Of a DNA stretch of 64,000 nucleotides, positions 1 to 11,463 are shown one piece after another (positions within the stretch are counted from its first letter, which is position 1; each line of letters starts with the position of its first letter). The translations under genes and the position numbers were made by a program. The DNA is from Thuidium tamariscinum (Eukaryota; Streptophyta; Bryopsida; Hypnales; Thuidiaceae). The notes under the pieces were generated by a model. The model did no database searches, was not told the DNA's origin, and saw only the letters and a program-made list of their open reading frames with translations. Location: positions 22,438,001 through 22,502,000 of the forward strand of contig OX344757.2 in assembly GCA_947034885.2 (NCBI GenBank). Reading direction: 5' to 3'.

Positions 1-1947
1 CTCGAGGGGCAGCCTGAGCTTTTCATTCACATTGTCCCGGACAAGGCCAACAACTCCTTGAGCATCATCGACAGCGGTGTCGGCATGACCAAGGCTGATA
101 TGGTTAATAATCTCGGAACCATCGCCAGATCCGGTACCAAGGAGTTCATGGAAGCGCTTACGGCTGGAGCCGACGTCAGTATGATTGGACAGTTCGGTGT
201 CGGTTTCTACTCTGCCTACCTCGTTGCTGAGAAGGTGATCGTTACATCGAAGCATAACGATGACGAGCAGTACATTTGGGAGTCTCAGGCCGGAGGGTCG
301 TTCACTATCACCAGGGATACCACGGGTGAGCCACTAGGCCGTGGAACACACATCAAGTTGTTTTTGAAGGAAGATCAGCTCGAGTATCTTGAGGAGAGGA
401 GGTTGAAGGATCTCGTGAAGAAGCACTCTGAGTTTATCAGCTATCCTATTTCTTTGTGGACTGAGAAGACCACTGAGAAAGAAGTGTCTGACGACGAGGA
501 TGAGGATGTAAAGGAGGAGAAGAAGGATGAGGAGGAAGGGAAGATTGAGGAAGTCGATGAAGACGAGAAGAAAGAGAAGGAGAAGAAGACGAAGAAGGTG
601 AAAGAAGTTTCGCACGAGTGGGCCTTAATGAACAAGCAGAAGCCTATCTGGCTGCGCAAACCCGAGGATGTGACCAAGGAGGAATACGCTGCGTTCTACA
701 AGAGTCTGACGAATGATTGGGAGGATCATCTGGCCGTGAAGCACTTTTCTGTTGAGGGACAACTTGAGTTCAAGTCTGTTCTCTTTGTACCGAAAAGAGC
801 TCCTTTTGATCTCTTCGACTCAAGGAAGAAGGCCAACAACATCAAGCTGTACGTGAGGAGGGTGTTCATCATGGACAACTGCGAGGATTTGATCCCCGAG
901 TACCTGGGGTTCGTGAAGGGTGTGGTCGATTCTGAGGATCTGCCCCTGAACATTTCCCGTGAAACTTTGCAGCAGAGCAAGATCCTGAAGGTCATCAGGA
1001 AGAATTTGGTGAAGAAGTGTATGGACATGTTCCAGGAGATCGCTGAGAACAAGGAGGACTACCTCAAGTTCTATGAGGCATTCTCGAAGAACTTGAAGTT
1101 GGGTATCCACGAGGATACTCAGAACAGGACTAAGCTTGCAGATTTATTGAGGTACCACTCGACCAAGAGCGGCGATGAGATGACCAGCCTGAAGGACTAC
1201 GTAACCAGGATGAAGGACAACCAGAAGGACATCTACTACATTACCGGAGAGAGCAAGAAGGCAGTGGAGAACTCGCCATTCCTTGAGAAGTTGAAGAGGA
1301 GGGGTTATGAAGTCATCTTCATGGTTGACGCCATCGATGAGTACGCTGTCGGCCAACTGAAGGAGTACGATGGCAAGAAGTTGGTATCTGCGACCAAGGA
1401 AGGATTGGTGCTTGAGGAGACCGAGGACGAGAAGAAGAAAAAGGAAGAGAAGAAGGCCCAGTTCGAGCCCCTGTGCAAGACTGTGAAGGACATCTTGGGC
1501 GACAGGGTTGAGAAGGTTGTCGTCTCCGAGAGGATTGTTGACTCTCCTTGTGTGCTTGTGACCGGCGAGTACGGATGGACTGCCAATATGGAGAGAATCA
1601 TGAAGGCTCAGGCTTTGCGAGACAGCAGCATGGGAAGCTATATGTCTTCGAAGAAGACCATGGAGATTAACCCCGACAACCAGATCATGGAGGAGCTGAG
1701 GAAGAGAGCCGAGGTGGACAAGAACGACAAGAGCGTGAAGGACTTGGTGTTGCTGCTGTTTGAGACTGCATTGTTGACTTCAGGATTCAGTTTGGAGGAG
1801 CCGAACACCTTCGGGAACAGGATTCACCGCATGTTGAAGCTCGGGTTGAGCATTGACGATGACTCAACTGCCGATGCTGATGCTGACATGCCTGCGTTGG
1901 AGGCTGATGCTGAGGAGGAAGGAAGCAAGATGGAGGAAGTTGATTAA
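1..1947 (+). CDS. HSP90: Cytosolic HSP90 molecular chaperone (5' partial)
   Basis: ATP-dependent dimeric chaperone that folds client kinases, receptors and stress proteins in the cytosol. The frame is open from base 1, so the gene starts outside the window; 648 residues are present against about 700 for the family, so roughly 55 N-terminal residues are missing. Seen: the GHKL ATPase motifs [10 protein letters not shown] (about nt 70-98) and [14 protein letters not shown] (about nt 190-228), a charged D/E/K-rich linker (nt 480-600), the middle domain with the catalytic loop NISRETLQQ (about nt 949-975), the C-terminal dimerisation domain, and the terminal MEEVD that binds TPR co-chaperones. 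The MEEVD and lack of KDEL exclude the ER form. No intron interrupts the visible part, which differs from many angiosperm cytosolic HSP90 genes. The stop is TAA at 1945-1947. Confidence 0.97.
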   Translation, partial: LEGQPELFIHIVPDKANNSLSIIDSGVGMTKADMVNNLGTIARSGTKEFMEALTAGADVSMIGQFGVGFYSAYLVAEKVIVTSKHNDDEQYIWESQAGGSFTITRDTTGEPLGRGTHIKLFLKEDQLEYLEERRLKDLVKKHSEFISYPISLWTEKTTEKEVSDDEDEDVKEEKKDEEEGKIEEVDEDEKKEKEKKTKKVKEVSHEWALMNKQKPIWLRKPEDVTKEEYAAFYKSLTNDWEDHLAVKHFSVEGQLEFKSVLFVPKRAPFDLFDSRKKANNIKLYVRRVFIMDNCEDLIPEYLGFVKGVVDSEDLPLNISRETLQQSKILKVIRKNLVKKCMDMFQEIAENKEDYLKFYEAFSKNLKLGIHEDTQNRTKLADLLRYHSTKSGDEMTSLKDYVTRMKDNQKDIYYITGESKKAVENSPFLEKLKRRGYEVIFMVDAIDEYAVGQLKEYDGKKLVSATKEGLVLEETEDEKKKKEEKKAQFEPLCKTVKDILGDRVEKVVVSERIVDSPCVLVTGEYGWTANMERIMKAQALRDSSMGSYMSSKKTMEINPDNQIMEELRKRAEVDKNDKSVKDLVLLLFETALLTSGFSLEEPNTFGNRIHRMLKLGLSIDDDSTADADADMPALEADAEEEGSKMEEVD

Positions 1948-2704
1948 GTACTCCCAATTTACCCACTTTTGCAATTCAACTGTGAGGCAGTTTTGAAACG
2001 GTAGACAATTTTGGGGATGGTGTTAGGAATTAGAGCAGGGTGGCTTTTTACTCTGTTCTGTAGGTTAACAAATAGGTGAGTTGGACAGGTGCTTGAGACC
2101 TTACCTCATCTGATTTGTACATCCTCTTTAATGAATAGACACAGTAACGACTATGCCGAATTCGGATTACACTCAATGAGTTTTGTGCTATGTTGTAATG
2201 ATGTTTGACGTCGTCATTTTTTTGCTGTGAGATGAAGACCAGATGTAATCGTTCTGATATATCGTACCTGGATTTTTGTTCGTAGTTTAGAATCGTCAAA
2301 AAAATTTATTACGATTATCATGACGTTTTGTCGCTTTTGCTCCGCCGCATGACCATTCATTATCCGATTGTATCTTTTTCTTGTTCAAGATATGAGGTGA
2401 GTTGCACTTGTCATGATATGATATGATGCCTGTAGTGCATGTCGAGTTCAAAGAGTGGCGGGACCTTCAGGGTAGCTACAGTGTTTTCTTGGGAACTCGA
2501 GTCGAGTGGGATGTGTTTTGGTCGGTAGATTGCAAGCAGTTTAGTCAAGGAATTTGAGGAAGAGATGGTTCTGTGTACACTTCTCAATGAGAACGTTCGC
2601 GAGGGGGAAACTTGAAAATGAAAATAAACAGCTCTGTTACAGCTTCATTTCAATTTTGTGACGCTATTCAAAATAATGAGCAAGTTCTAATCAAAATGAT
2701 ATAT
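1948..2704 (+). other. HSP90 3' UTR and downstream flank
   Basis: The first few hundred bases after the HSP90 stop are probably its 3' UTR, but I cannot place the polyadenylation site. No gene or recognised repeat was seen in the remainder up to 2704. Confidence 0.4.
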
Positions 2705-2793
2705 AAGTTCTTGTGTCTACGTCAGGCCATTTGTGGCTGACGGTGTCGCAATTTAATCTCTTGCGATCAAATTCATTTCATATGTTTCAAAAA
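2705..2793 (+). mobile_element. LINE 3'-end remnant with conserved stem-loop
   Basis: This stretch aligns with the last ~85 bp of the full-length LINE at 32907-43170. It has a hairpin at 2720-2742 (arms CGTCAG/CTGACG and CCA/TGG), then about 45 bp of similar sequence ending in ATGTTTCAAAAA. The third base pair of the outer stem is T-A here and C-G in the LINE hairpin at 43087-43109, so pairing is kept. It is read as a dead, 5'-truncated copy of a related LINE. Confidence is limited by its shortness. Confidence 0.6.
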
Positions 2794-2942
2794 GAATACT
2801 GGAAGAACCAGTTTACGAGAGAAGACTGCTACGTACTGCATTAGAGATTCATCTGAGTATCGACAGAGACTAACAATCGGTCATTTCCCAAGTCGTGAAA
2901 GTAGTGGAAGAGATGACAAAAGTGTCAACAGCCCTTTGCGCA

Positions 2943-3425
2943 CTATGCACACAATTATACTTACTTCAAGGCGCATCAGGAAAGGTCTAAGGACAGCATG
3001 AATCCTTGCAATGTCAAAATTTTGCTCACTATGCACACAATTAAACTTATTTCAAAGACAGGTTCAAGGATGACACCAAACCTTACAATGTCAAAACTTA
3101 ATAGAAGGTTGCAATGTCAAAATTATGCTCACTATGCACACAATTAAACTTATTTCAAAGACAGGTTCAAGGATGACACCAAACCTTACAATGTCAAAAC
3201 TTAATAGAAGGGTGCATCAAGAAAGGTCCAAGGACAGTGTCAACCAACTAAATTTACTTGAAGAATGCATCAGGAAAGGCTCAAGGATAGTGTCAACCTT
3301 TACGACATCAAATTCAATTATGACACACATACAACTAAATTTACTTGAAGTGTGCATCAAGAAAGGTCTAATGACAACATCAACCCATACAATATCAAAT
3401 TCAATCATGATGAAATTGGTCTACC
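2943..3425 (+). repeat. Minisatellite, unit about 95-100 bp
   Basis: Repeated phrases such as CACTATGCACACAATTAAAC, GGTTCAAGGATGACACC and CAATGTCAAAA recur four to five times. Two adjacent units (about 3026-3110 and 3127-3211) are nearly identical over some 85 bp, so the last duplication was recent; outer units are degenerate. A 108-codon open frame here is a by-product of the periodicity and not a gene. Confidence 0.7.
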
Positions 3426-4080
3426 GTCAAAAGAAAAGGAAACACTATTGAAACTAGCATAGAAATTCATCTTCAAATGATAACTTCACCTTTACCAATA
3501 TCATAATTTACTTTAATCCCTAAAGATTTTTTACTATGTTTTCACCAAAAACGCTCCCAAACTGTAATTTCTAATACAAGTGCTAAATTTTAGAAAAATA
3601 ACATTTTCTGACACATGTAAGAACAAGATCTTGTAGTAAGGTAGTTTAAGAAGATGTGGGAAAAATTTCAGAAATTTCCATCATGTAGATTGCAAGATAT
3701 TAACATTTGAATTAACAAAAATCATTTTTTATCCCTACAAAAATCCAAGCAAGTGCACTTCACAAGGTCACATTTGTACAAAAAATGTTCAAAATGGTGG
3801 TTACTCTTTGGATTCATTTTTCAATGCAAGTTGGTTATATGCTCAAAAAAATTCGAATCATTTGGAATTGTACAACATATAGGAAAAAAATAGTAAGTAA
3901 AAAGAAGTAGAAATTGCTTCAAAATACTAAATTGTGAACAATTTATTTATAAAAATTAAAAATTCCAATTCCAATGGTTGTAGTATAGTAGTAAACTATC
4001 TTCACTCAATGTTTTTTTTTTTTTCAAAAATATTATAAATTGAATTAAATAAAGAATTTCAAACTTTTTTGTAGAATAGA
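3426..4080. other. AT-rich intergenic DNA, no gene seen
   Basis: No coding potential seen. A TTAATCCCTAAAG motif at 3513 matches the outer end of the TTAA foldback family, but what follows it does not match the family arm, so a rearranged element from 3513 to 4460 is possible. Confidence 0.4.
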
Positions 4081-4460
4081 GATTCTATAACTACCCCCAA
4101 ACTACTCCAAACTAAAACTCCTCATAACTTTTGATTCATTGATTAGAATGGAATGATTTGAAGCTTCCCACTTATACAAAAGTCTAATAAACCAATTTCA
4201 AATTTCTATTTCTTAAAAAAGTGTTTTTCTTTTTAAATTTGATCTACTTGGACTGCCCAAAGATAAAACAAAATCACATATCATGCCATAATTTTTTAAC
4301 TATATAGTTAGAAGTTATGAAAATTGTTGGGCCTTGAAGATACTCCTTAGACACATGTTTTGTGAAAAATTCAAAGAAAAAAAATAAAAACTCCATTTAT
4401 AATGAACTACCCAAAATTGCTATGTTGCCACAAAACACAGTTTGATCCTTTAGGGATTAA
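4081..4460. mobile_element. Half copy of TTAA-bounded foldback element
   Basis: Only the right half of the foldback family is recognisable. It begins at the central CTAAAACTCCTCATAACTTTTGA segment, passes through the conserved ATCATGCCATAA and GGGCCTTGAAGATACTCCTTAG blocks, and ends in GATCCTTTAGGGATTAA at 4460. The expected complementary left arm is missing. Confidence 0.6.
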
Positions 4461-6055
4461 TTGTTATAAATTCAATTCAATAATAACAAATTCAATAGGG
4501 GAATCAAGTTAGAATTTATCATCTTGATTCCATATAATTACTAAGAGAATTTCATACTCACTTTAGATTGAACTCTATATTGACAAATTCAATAATGCTT
4601 CAATACCGAATTCAAGTATTTAAGATTTTTTCAATGTGCTTGTCCTTAAGGCACTAAGTAAATATAAGTTAGGATCATTCATTATTGAGTGTATTTTGAA
4701 GATCTTGCCTTAATAGATCTAGAGGACAAAGATACATTCAATACAATGACTTTGAAATTTAATTATCCTAAACCATTGATGAAGTTTGACTTCTTATAAC
4801 ATTTGCATGTAGGATTGAAATGTTGTTTTGGGACTTCACTAAAATGTAGTTCCAATTTGTCTATATGTGACAAAAAAGAAATTAGCCCTTGATATTGTTA
4901 ATTATATCATTAAGATATATTTATTCAATTGTATCTTATTAGACTTTGATATTGCTAATTCACTATATCATTAACACAAATTAGTTCAATTGTGTCTTAT
5001 AGACCTTGATATTCCTAATTCACTATATCGTGAAGATAGATTTGTTCAATTGTATCTAAGTATTAGACCTTATTGACTTCAATACCCCCAATATCTATAT
5101 TCTAAATAATGAATAACATCTAAATAATTTTTCATTCATCTAGACCAATAGTTAAAACTTCACAATTATGATATTCTTTAACTATAACTAGTTTGATGAA
5201 ATTGACATAATATACTTGTAGAAAGTCATAGACAAAAATATACAAGTATCTAAATAAAAATATTTGTATTAAAGGTTATATAAAATTTGTAGCCTAAAGA
5301 TTTTATCTATAAAAATGATCGAAAAACCTTGAAATATTTTTATAAACATTTTTGAATGGAGGAAATTGTGAAAATTCATTCATTTTTTTCCAAGAATAGG
5401 ATTCCCACATCTACATGAATGTTAATACATTTGGATGAATTGATGATGTTCCATTTACAATCTATATACACATTTTTGAATGTAAATAGTTTTATCACTC
5501 TAATCACAACGATAACATCAACTACACTGCTCTATTCCATTATTAAAGGTAGAAAAGTAATATCACATCAAAATTAATGACACTACATGAGCTAATTCAA
5601 TTAATGCTTTATCAATATTTTATCCATTTTTATCAATATTGAATGAATGTGGTCTAATTAATAGTGAATTTTTAGATAAATATTAGATGGAATAGATGAA
5701 TATAGTTGAAATTGAATGGACTTTGGATAATAATCATACTATATCAATTTGTATGAATACACAATAGACCACATTGAAGTAGATATATTATAAAATTTTG
5801 TATTAATAGGCCTATTAAAATTTACATAGGTCCTAAATTTGTATAATTTGGTATTATTATTGTGGGTGCACTAATTAAGTTAATTTATATAAAATTTATT
5901 TATAAGTAAAAAATATTTCAATTCTTGAATTCAACTTTTGCTAATTTAAAATAATCTAGATTTGGTATATTGTTCATGCCACATGCACTAAATGATAAAT
6001 TGAAGCACTTCATAAAATTAAAATTGAATCATTGCTTCATTGATTGGAACATTGT
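4461..6055. other. AT-rich intergenic DNA, no gene seen
   Basis: Very AT-rich with short local repeats (for example several variants of TTGATATTGCTAATTCACTATATC around 4890-5040). No open frame with credible coding character. Confidence 0.5.
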
Positions 6056-6807
6056 TTAATCCCTAAAGGACCAAGCTGCGTTCTTTTGGCAATATAGCGA
6101 TTTTGGGCAGCTCACTATATATGGAGTTTATATTTTTTTTCTTTGAAATTTTCACACAATGTATGCCTAAGGAATAGCTTTAAGACACAATAAATTTTTA
6201 TAACTTTTGAGTGAATGGTTAAAAAGTTATTACATGATATGTCATTTTCATTCGACAACGAGCAGTCTGGGCAGTCCAAAAAACTTCTTTAGAAAACACT
6301 TTTAAAAAAATTTGAAATTTGAAATTGATTCTTTACATTTATATACATATGGTAAGCTTTGAATCATTCCATTTGGATTAATTAAATGAAAGTTATGAGG
6401 AATTTTAGTTTGTAGTTAGGTATGTGGTCTTTGAAATCCATACCTACCTGTAAACTAAAATTCCTCATAACTTTCATTTAATTAATCCAAATGGAATGAT
6501 TCAAAGCTTACCATGTGTATATAAATGTAAAAAATCAATTTCAAATTTCAAAATTTTTTTAAAGTGTTTTCTAAAGAAGTTTTTTGGGTTGCCCGGACTA
6601 CCCCCCTTTGAATGAAAATGACATATCATGCAATAACTTTTTAATCATTCACTCAAAAGTTATAAAAAATTATTTTGTCTTAAAGCTATTCCTTAGGCAC
6701 ACATTGTGTGAAAATTTCAAAGAGAAAAAAATATAAACTCCATATGTAGTGAACTGCCAAAAATCGCTATGTTGCTAAAAAATGCAGCTTGGTCCTTTAG
6801 GGGTTAA
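6056..6807. mobile_element. Foldback element (long inverted repeat), TTAA-flanked
   Basis: An almost complete palindrome of 752 bp with its centre near 6425. TTAA lies at each end (6056-6059 and 6804-6807). Outer ends read YCCCTAAAGGACC inward from both sides, and arms of about 365 bp are largely complementary. This is the best preserved of at least four near-complete copies. No transposase ORF is present, so it is non-autonomous. TTAA plus CCCTAAAG recalls piggyBac-type ends, but that assignment is inference. Confidence 0.8.
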
Positions 6808-7602
6808 TCACCCTATAAGATTGATTGAAAAGGTTGAGATTGCTTTAGACTAGTTGGACTTGAGTATAGTTCATATTAGTATTCATACTCTAAAAAAAAT
6901 CATCTTGCTAGCTTGATGAAAGAACAAAAAATTCTTACAACCATCTTATGTGTATAGAGAGCTCTTATTTTCTAACCACGCGAAGACAAATCACATTAAA
7001 TCAAGGTTTCAATGTGTTGACATTGAACATTCTATTAGGCAAAAACTTTTTTTAAGAAGATTTTTTAGGACAAATATTTAAAAATATGCTCAACTTTGAG
7101 TGATTATACTTTTGAAAGAAATATATTTACTAATGTTAAATGTTTTTTTGTCATCCTTTTTTTATGCACATACTTCACTAGGAATTTAGTTTTTTTTGAT
7201 GATTTAGTTGTGTCAATTTCGTTCACTTTTATGTTGATTTGTATCCAAATGAATTAAGAATATGAATCTTTTAATAGTGATATTTATAATTATTAAATTC
7301 ACAAAAGAAATTGAGTAGAAGAATAATGCAAAGAATTTTCTATATGTTATTTTGGTCAACTCATTGTATATAGATAGAAAGATAGATAAATATATATAAT
7401 TTATAGGTGGTCAAACAAAAACACCCCCCGCCATGAATTAGAATGGTTTCATCTTAAACATATATTAATTTTTACGCAAATTATAGTGAAACTAAAAAAG
7501 AAACAATTCAACCCATGGTAGATCAATTGTAACTTTATACTAGCTAGTGCATGTAGTTTCCCTCTTTTGTCTCAAAAGGGGGACTCCTATATTCTTACCT
7601 CT
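6808..7602. other. AT-rich intergenic DNA, no gene seen
   Basis: No gene, RNA or recognised element between the two neighbouring foldback copies. Short ATAG/ATAT microsatellite at about 7370-7400. Confidence 0.5.
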
Positions 7603-8338
7603 TTAACTACTAAAGCCCTAAACTTTGTTTTTTTGGCAACATAGCGATTTTGGGTAGCTCACTACGAATGGAGTTTTTATTTTTTTTACTTGAAATTTCA
7701 CACAACATGTGACCAAGGAGTAGCTTTGAGGCCTAACAATTTTCATAACTTTTGACTACATAGTTAAAAAGTTATGGCATGATATGTTGTTTTTACTTGA
7801 CGAGTTGCCTGAGCAGCTCAAAAAACTTCTTTACAAAACACTTTTAAAAAAATTAAAAATGTGAAATTTTTTCTTTAGGTTTATACAAACATGGGGAGCT
7901 TTAAATCATTCCATTTGGATTGATGAATCAAAAGTTATGAGGAATTTTAGTTTGTAGGTAGGTATGGTTTTCAAAGACTCTATACCTATCTGCAAAATAA
8001 AATTCCTCATAACTTTTGACTCATTAATCCAAATGGAAAGATTTAAAGATCTATATGTCTATATAAACCTTAAGAATGAATTTCAAATTTTAATTTTAAG
8101 AAAAAGTGTTTTGTAAGAAGTTATTTGAGCTGCCTAGGTTGCCCACCAAGTAAAGAAAACAACATATCATGCAATAACTTTTTTATTGTGTAGTCAAAAG
8201 TTATGAAATTTTTTGGGCCTTAAAGATACTCTTTGGGCACATTTGTGAAAATTTCAAATAAAACAAATAAAAACTCCATTCGTAGTGAAGTGCCCAAAAT
8301 CATTATGTTGCCAAAATCCCCCACAGTTTAGAGGTTAG
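7603..8338. mobile_element. Foldback element copy 2
   Basis: A 736-bp inverted repeat of the same family as 6056-6807, with the shared GGCAACATAGCGATTTTGGG and central ACTTTTGACTCATTAATCC blocks. The ends are more decayed (TTAA at the left, TTAG at the right), so it is older. No ORF. Confidence 0.75.
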
Positions 8339-9433
8339 ATTCTTACGTTTTTTCTAAATTTCCTACATGGTGCAATATCATTTGAAAAGTATCTCTTCAA
8401 ATTGTGTTATAACATATGAATTTATTGCCATATTGGTAGCTATAGATGTTGTATGGTAGCAATCATTAAAGTTACACAATGGGCAGTTTCAATCCTAATT
8501 CTACACCAAGCTGTCATATTGCAAACTCTTCTACACTATTTTCATTACTTTAGAATGCAAAAAGGGACTATTGGATTTAAGAATATAAAGTTGCATGTGG
8601 GCTCAAGGCAATATTCAAACTACATACTTTATGTCAATTTAATTACATCTCAATATAACTTGGTCATGGAAGGCAACTAATTGCCCCAAGTCATGTGGTA
8701 TGACACATGTTTTTTCAACCTATTCTTTACACAATACAATATATGCAATAGTTCAAAGTCAACCATTCAATCAATAAAAGGCACTATTAATCAAATAGCA
8801 ATTAAATGATTTACATAATTTTATTTCTTCATAAATCCAAACTTAAAAACAACTTATTGAATACAAAGCAACTTTCTTCAATAGCTATTGATCCCCCTTG
8901 AATATACTAAATCTACACTAATACACCAAATAATACTAGCATCTCATATTCAATTATTGAAAATATTATCACAACAAAGTAGTAATCTATCATATTATAT
9001 GTGTAGTATTACAATCCCTATCTCAACTCTTGTCATATATTTTATTAGGTTTCATCTCACAGAAAGATCACCCAGGCAATTGTTTCATTCAACATTCACC
9101 ATCATTATCAATGAGTTGGCAATAAATGAACCCTTAGGGCATTCTAGTCTATGATTTAAAGCCAATGCCATAGATATGAATGAGCTAATATTATCTAAAT
9201 GCAAAGTCTTCTTCCTAATAGAGAAATGTAATTTTGAAGTCATTTCATTTGAGACCTTGAAGGCTAGTTATGCAATTTGAAATGAACAAGCCCTTAATTA
9301 TAGCAAGCTAACATAATTTAGACTTTGGAGTTATCTCCCCCCTCCCTTCTCTTTCTCTCTCCCATATACTAATTACCACCAAACAAAAAATAAACAATTG
9401 TGGTCAAGTCATACTCAAATTTCTTTGCATGTA
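8339..9433. other. AT-rich intergenic DNA, no gene seen
   Basis: Two open frames of 75 and 88 codons (8453-8680, 8888-9154) have the composition of the surrounding AT-rich DNA, no motif and no splice-supported extension. I do not call them genes. Confidence 0.5.
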
Positions 9434-9590
9434 AGGTAAACTACTCCATTGCGGTCATTATTGGAGGAAGCTCATTGTGGGCAAAACTATAACGGCGGTG
9501 TACATTCAGTTTCTCAAATGTATACCATCAATACAATTTTACCAACAATGGGCTTGCTCCAATTATAACTACAATGGGGTAGTTTACCTT
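9434..9590. mobile_element. Small MITE with ~45-bp TIRs and 6-bp TSD
   Basis: Ends AGGTAAACTACTCCATTG and CAATGGGGTAGTTTACCTT are inverted repeats, with similarity continuing inward for about 45 bp. CATGTA flanks it on both sides (9428-9433 and 9591-9596). Superfamily not assigned. Confidence 0.65.
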
Positions 9591-9854
9591 CATGTAATGC
9601 ACAAACAAGATTCTTGCCTGAAATATACTTATACTATTTATGAGAGTCTATGAATGGTTGTTCTAAATCCTATTTTTAACAATCTCAAATTTCATAGTTT
9701 ATTAATACAATATCCACAAATATACATTCTAAAAGGATCTAAAATCCCCTTTTGACTACCAACAAGATCCTACCAAAAAGAATTCAATATAAAAGTAAAA
9801 ATCATGCTGAATTGCAATTTTAGGTGTAAAGGACAAGGCTCAAAAACCGCTCAA

Positions 9855-9965
9855 GCTTTAAAACCACCCACCTTCTCAAATGAACATTGCTTGTACATGT
9901 TTCTTTTTCATCTTTACAGGAATGTACAAGCAATGTACATTTGAGGGGGTGGGTGGTTTTAGAGC
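9855..9965. repeat. Imperfect inverted repeat (MITE-like)
   Basis: Arms 9855-9902 and 9920-9965 pair over AAAACCACCCACC / GGTGGGTGGTTTT and a block containing GCTTGTACAT. A related half-arm occurs at about 43253-43300, so this is a dispersed family. Confidence 0.5.
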
Positions 9966-10784
9966 CCTATGCTATTTTGACTTCAAAAAATCATAACTAA
10001 CTCCTCAAAGCTCCAAAAAATATGAAATGACTTGAATTAGATGCCAATTCTACTTGTCTTTGAAGACAAATTCACTGAAAAATAATTCAAGAAGTTTCAC
10101 CCCCCAAAATTCAATTTCAGCTCCTAGATGGGCGCTTTATGGAACTCCTCCTTGAGTTACCTTAGCTTATGTCAATGCAAAGTCGCTCTCAGTTTCCTTC
10201 AAAGCAGAGCCAACAAACAAGAGTAAAAGAATAAAAAATCCCTGCTTCACCCCACCACCCCCATTCGCTGCCGCAGTTGGGTTGGTGCTCCTTCTCAAAG
10301 CAAAATCAGTTGACCACTCTTCCCTTCATCACCGTTCCTTTTCACATATGGCCATGGCACGCCAAACACGCCTTCTGTCTTGCAACAGGAATCCCCAAAA
10401 CTAAGGTAACCTTATTTTACTCCAGAGCTCAAACTTCTCGTCTTCTCCATTCAATCAAAATCTCGGGAAGCTCCGTCAACCTGCAAATTCCTACCCAACT
10501 TTTCGTATTTCATGCCCAAACTTCAATGTTGGAGATCCTTTCACTCAAACCTCGTCACTGACATGTGCTCACTTGCTACACTACCATTGCCTATACTGTG
10601 TGACAGTGAAAAATTGGGGTACTGCGGGTGGCAAGCCGGAATAAACTTAAGAGGTTTGAGTGGTGTTGCGAGTGTTGCCACTGAAATTGGTCATTGAAAT
10701 CGACCCGTATTTGTACATACGGTGCTTATTGCCACCTTTGTAGTTGTTGAAGGGTCTTTGTTAGCCCTGTTTGTGGCGAAAGGA

Positions 10785-10940
10785 ATGCCATTATGGTCTG
10801 GGAATGTTGTGGCAGTTCGCGGCGGAGGAGCCTGTATTTCCAGGTTATGTGTTTCACTGGGTGCAAGTAGCTGCCACCGGAAGAGGAGAGTCGACTTGCG
10901 GCTCGCCTTGCATCGTCCTGGGGTGGTTCAATCTGCGCAG
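10785..10940 (+). CDS. Possible first exon of the permease (plastid transit peptide)
   Basis: An ATG at 10785 opens 52 codons rich in Arg, Ser, Ala and Val with almost no acidic residues, as in plastid transit peptides. The frame ends at CAG|GTAAC (donor at 10941), phase 0. The acceptor ACAAGCAG|ACATGG (exon from 11482), behind a pyrimidine-rich tract, would keep the frame into the permease and continue the Ser/Arg-rich character up to residue AMAEEQ. The full protein would then be about 573 residues and the ATG at 11464 would be intronic. No transcript evidence. The alternative is that this is 5' UTR and translation begins at 11464 or 11545. Confidence 0.4.
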
Positions 10941-11463
10941 GTAACACCAAGGAATTTGGAATTTCGTTGCTTTGGTGGTGTGTGCTTGTTGGCTTTACTA
11001 CTTGCCCAAAAAATATCACCATTTTGGATGAAATCAGCTGAAGATTTGGGGTAGAGGTAAAGAAAAGTCTCCATGAATCATGCAGTACATTAGATGTTCC
11101 ATTGACCATACATGTGAACTTTGATTTGCCTTAAGTGTGTTAGCACTTAATCTATTGACCATTTAGTTCTCTGCAATTGATTATAAACTCATCACAGAAA
11201 AATTGTGCAAAAGTTAAGATGACACAAGAATCTAGATTGTTGTAGGCAAAGGCTCAAAGTTCGTCTGTAAATGAAATGGAACCTCTTTCTTGCTGTATGC
11301 TGTGGAGACTTTACGTCACTTAAATCCTGTACAGTGAGTACGCATTGAGTTTTGGCATAAAAAGTTGTGTCGGTTTTAGGTTTTACATTGGTAAGTTACT
11401 GAAGTTTTTGCATCTGGTGCGTTGGAATCCTCTTTGATTTGGGGGTTACCATAACTCTCTCCT

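Noticed and set aside
334..1601. Several minus-strand ORFs of 70-108 codons under HSP90
   Set aside because: Antisense shadows of the GC-rich, acidic HSP90 coding frame; no independent features.
2943..3425. CRISPR-like array
   Set aside because: Units are contiguous tandem copies without unique spacers, in a eukaryotic genome.
8453..9154. Two AT-rich ORFs of 75 and 88 codons
   Set aside because: Composition follows the intergenic background; no motif, promoter or intron support.
10277..10697. ORFs of 94 and 61 codons upstream of the permease, with a Ser-rich third frame from about 10424
   Set aside because: The Ser-rich frame looks transit-like but has upstream stops; the only joining intron would be about 20 nt, too short. 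Possibly 5' UTR.
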